From Anthonomus grandis grandis (lineage: Eukaryota; Arthropoda; Insecta; Coleoptera; Curculionidae): a stretch of DNA of 64,000 nucleotides. Both the position numbers and the translations under genes were made by a program. Of the stretch, positions 52,401 through 55,400 are shown in pieces (within the stretch, counting starts at the first letter, position 1; each line of letters begins with the position of its first letter). The DNA is taken from contig NC_065546.1 in NCBI RefSeq assembly GCF_022605725.1, positions 27,214,227 through 27,278,226 of the forward strand, read 5' to 3'. The notes below the pieces were generated by a model. That model saw only the letters and a list, made by a program, of their open reading frames with translations, did no database searches and was not told the origin of the DNA.

Positions 52401-55400
52401 TAAAACTCGCATATTTTGTTCGTTACCGTCAGCTTGTGTTAAAGTAAGATCAACTAATAATTCCTCAAGTGACCTTCCAAATTCATCTATAGATTTTGAT
52501 TTTTGCTTTTCGCTATTTAATTTAAAAGATAGTGTTGCAACTGATTTTTTTGAAATAAAATATTTTTTCAAATCTTAAATTAAAAGAGCGTTTTACTTGG
52601 GTTACCGAACAGATGGAGTGGTCACGTGATCGTTCTGCGCCGGAGGTGTGGCCTAGAGCCTCGATAGGGTTCATGACTTGGGGTTTTATTTAATTTTATT
52701 AGTCGAGCGGCTTTAGAAGCGGCAAAGTGCAAAAAGTCCAGTTTACAGCAGAAGCAGCAGGTAATACATATTTTAAATATACAGTGTGTCCCAGGATGAG
52801 CGAATTTAACTTCCAGGGCTCAGGTAGCGCTTGGTTCTGATGAACCTGGCCAATTACACCCTAAATGTTTGACTTGGCACGATTACTTAAAAGGATTACC
52901 TATCCCTTTTCGGTAAACCCCAATATATTAACATAACTTTGCATAAAAAAATACTTAAAAGGGATTATTATATCATTACCTGGCACAACCTCAAAATCAG
53001 TTTGGACCCATTTTACAGGCGACCATATTATATTTTAAAAAAAGCTGATTACAAAGCAAAGCTGTACGGTAAAATAATTTAAAATAAGTAGGCATAATTC
53101 TCCTCGTCTAAATCTGCCAAGGTTGCATCGATGGGCGGGCCTATATGTTGCGCACATCATTTACTCCATCTGTTCGGTAATTCGACTATAGAAGCATATG
53201 TTTGTTGTAGTCTAATTTTTGCATTTTGAGAAAGTCGGGTTTTTAGCACATAATTCGTTAGCAATTTTTTTCCATCAGCATCTAAGAATGAATCATACAT
53301 TTCAATGGTTTGTTTAGTTATATTTTCAACGCCATTCATAACAGGAATTAAACCTGCAGCAGTTTTCAAATCAAATTTCTCCGACATTTTTGCTTGTTTT
53401 TTTGAATCGGATGATTTAAGTTCAAAATCTGCTGTAGATTTTATAGTGGTAGAACTAAATTGTATAAATTTATCGTTAAGAATACTATCAACTGCATTAA
53501 AATACTTATCTATCTCATTTACATACAATTTGACTGAATTAAAAATATTTGGGTCATGCAGTTCACTATTAAAATTATTCCTAATACTATTAAAATTTGA
53601 CGTAATACTATCAATTTTCCTTTTCTTCTTATTTGTTATTTCGATAGTGCTTCGTTGTTCTGTGTTATCCTTTTTTTAAGTTTCGGTACTCCACTTTCAG
53701 TTCCTCCAGCAAATTTATAAATTCATCTCCTTCCTTTGACATTCTATATACAAGCTTATAATAGTCCCATTATTATTTTAGTCCCATAATTATTATTACC
53801 ATACTACAATTTTACAGCCTAGAATCCATTAACCCATAAACCTAAAAAAACCTTTTACAACGGATAAATATGCACCATCCCAGAAAAGCAATCATCTAGA
53901 TCAGCAAAATTACGGTTAAAATATCTTGAATAGATCCAAAACTTGTCTTTGTCGTGTTGGTCTGTCCTTCACTATTACCGGCTTGTGCAATAATAATTAC
54001 TTCTTCTTTTAATTGTTGACCGCCCATTTTATATTGGATATATTGTATTTACTTCTAAAAAATTCGTTAGTGGCAGGATCGCCATGTGATAACGGGAGGT
54101 TTAATTATATTTTATTAAAACAACTTGTTTCTCTCATGTCTAAAATAAGTCTATATTTTAATTTAATAATTTTGTACAAAGAATCCAAAATTACTTAGCT
54201 AAACTATTACACATAAAACAATTATTAATAAACATATTGTTACATTATTTGACATACTTCTGCAAATGAACTGGCATGAACCCTGACTAAGCTATTGACT
54301 AATATATGTAATTATAGTAACTTAAAATGTTACGTATGTAGGTACCTACTATATGCTAAATAACATAAATAACCTACTATATGATAAATTTAATTCTAAA
54401 TAATATTATATAATTTAAAGCCTCTATTATTATACTACAGGGCGTTTTATTTAAAAACATATTCATCGATTCTCTGTTGTCAAGTTCACACGCATTTGAA
54501 ATGGTAACACCGTAGGCAAAAGCTAATATCATCTTGACAAACGGCCTTGTGTTTACATTCGGCATTTGTGGAGTTCTGTGTTTTTTCTTTAGTTTTTGGT
54601 TGATAAAGACGCATTTGAGTGTTTTTGTGAACTGTTACCATGGAAATTAATGACCTGAACACCATGGAAAAAAGACGATTTAAGTAAATACCGATATTGT
54701 CATAACATCATATCAAGAGCAACCTCGTTTTATGAAGTTCAACCTTGTTTTATGAAGCTTTACGTCTAATTTAACAAAATTGCTCATTATTTGTATTATT
54801 TTATTCATACCTTATCTTACTAATTACTTCAACTAATTAGCCCTCCTTTACCAAAAGTATACACATAAGTAAACGCACTTTAGGACTCCGATTCTAGACT
54901 TTTAGAGAGAAAACTATTAATAGAACGATCACTTAACCTTGTCCGCCACATTTAATTCAAAATTGTAGTAAAAAGAGATAAAGCTTTTCTAATCCCTATA
55001 ATTTAAAAATAAGACTGTGGAGTACCCTTGTAGCCCTATTGTTGACTATTCTTCAAATTTAACCAATGAAGTCAACATTTTAAAATACCAACAGAATATA
55101 ATTTTTAATATATCAAATATTACTTCGCATTAAAATGAAAAATAACTAAAATAGTTTAGAATATATAAGACATGATTTTAAATATCAAAGGATATATAAA
55201 ATGTTCGAAAAAGTCGAAAAAAATGGTTAGAAATCTCTGGAAAAAAACTTTAAATTACATGTACTTGAACTGCCTTGAAAAAATTGAACTGCCTGGAAAA
55301 TGACTCCTTCGCTCTTTGGAGTCATTTTTCAAATACGATCCTAAAGGCCCAATAATATAATAAAAAAGGCACGCTCCTTTACCAACACATTAATAATAAT

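Larger units (their letters stand above)
48056..54439 (-). mobile_element. Ty3/gypsy retrotransposon, nested and truncated
   Basis: On the minus strand, in order: a short leader ORF (54027), gag (53742-53157 and 52571-51987), protease (about 51860-51640 and 49567-49206), RT (about 49000-48260), and the start of RNase H (about 48160-48056, LRTDASGYSVGAVL). Integrase and the 3' LTR are missing. Gag is interrupted by a 0.58 kb insertion and protease by a Penelope-like element. A PBS-like TGGCGATCCTGCCAC lies near 54085-54071. The element sits inside a P-like copy. Confidence 0.8.
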
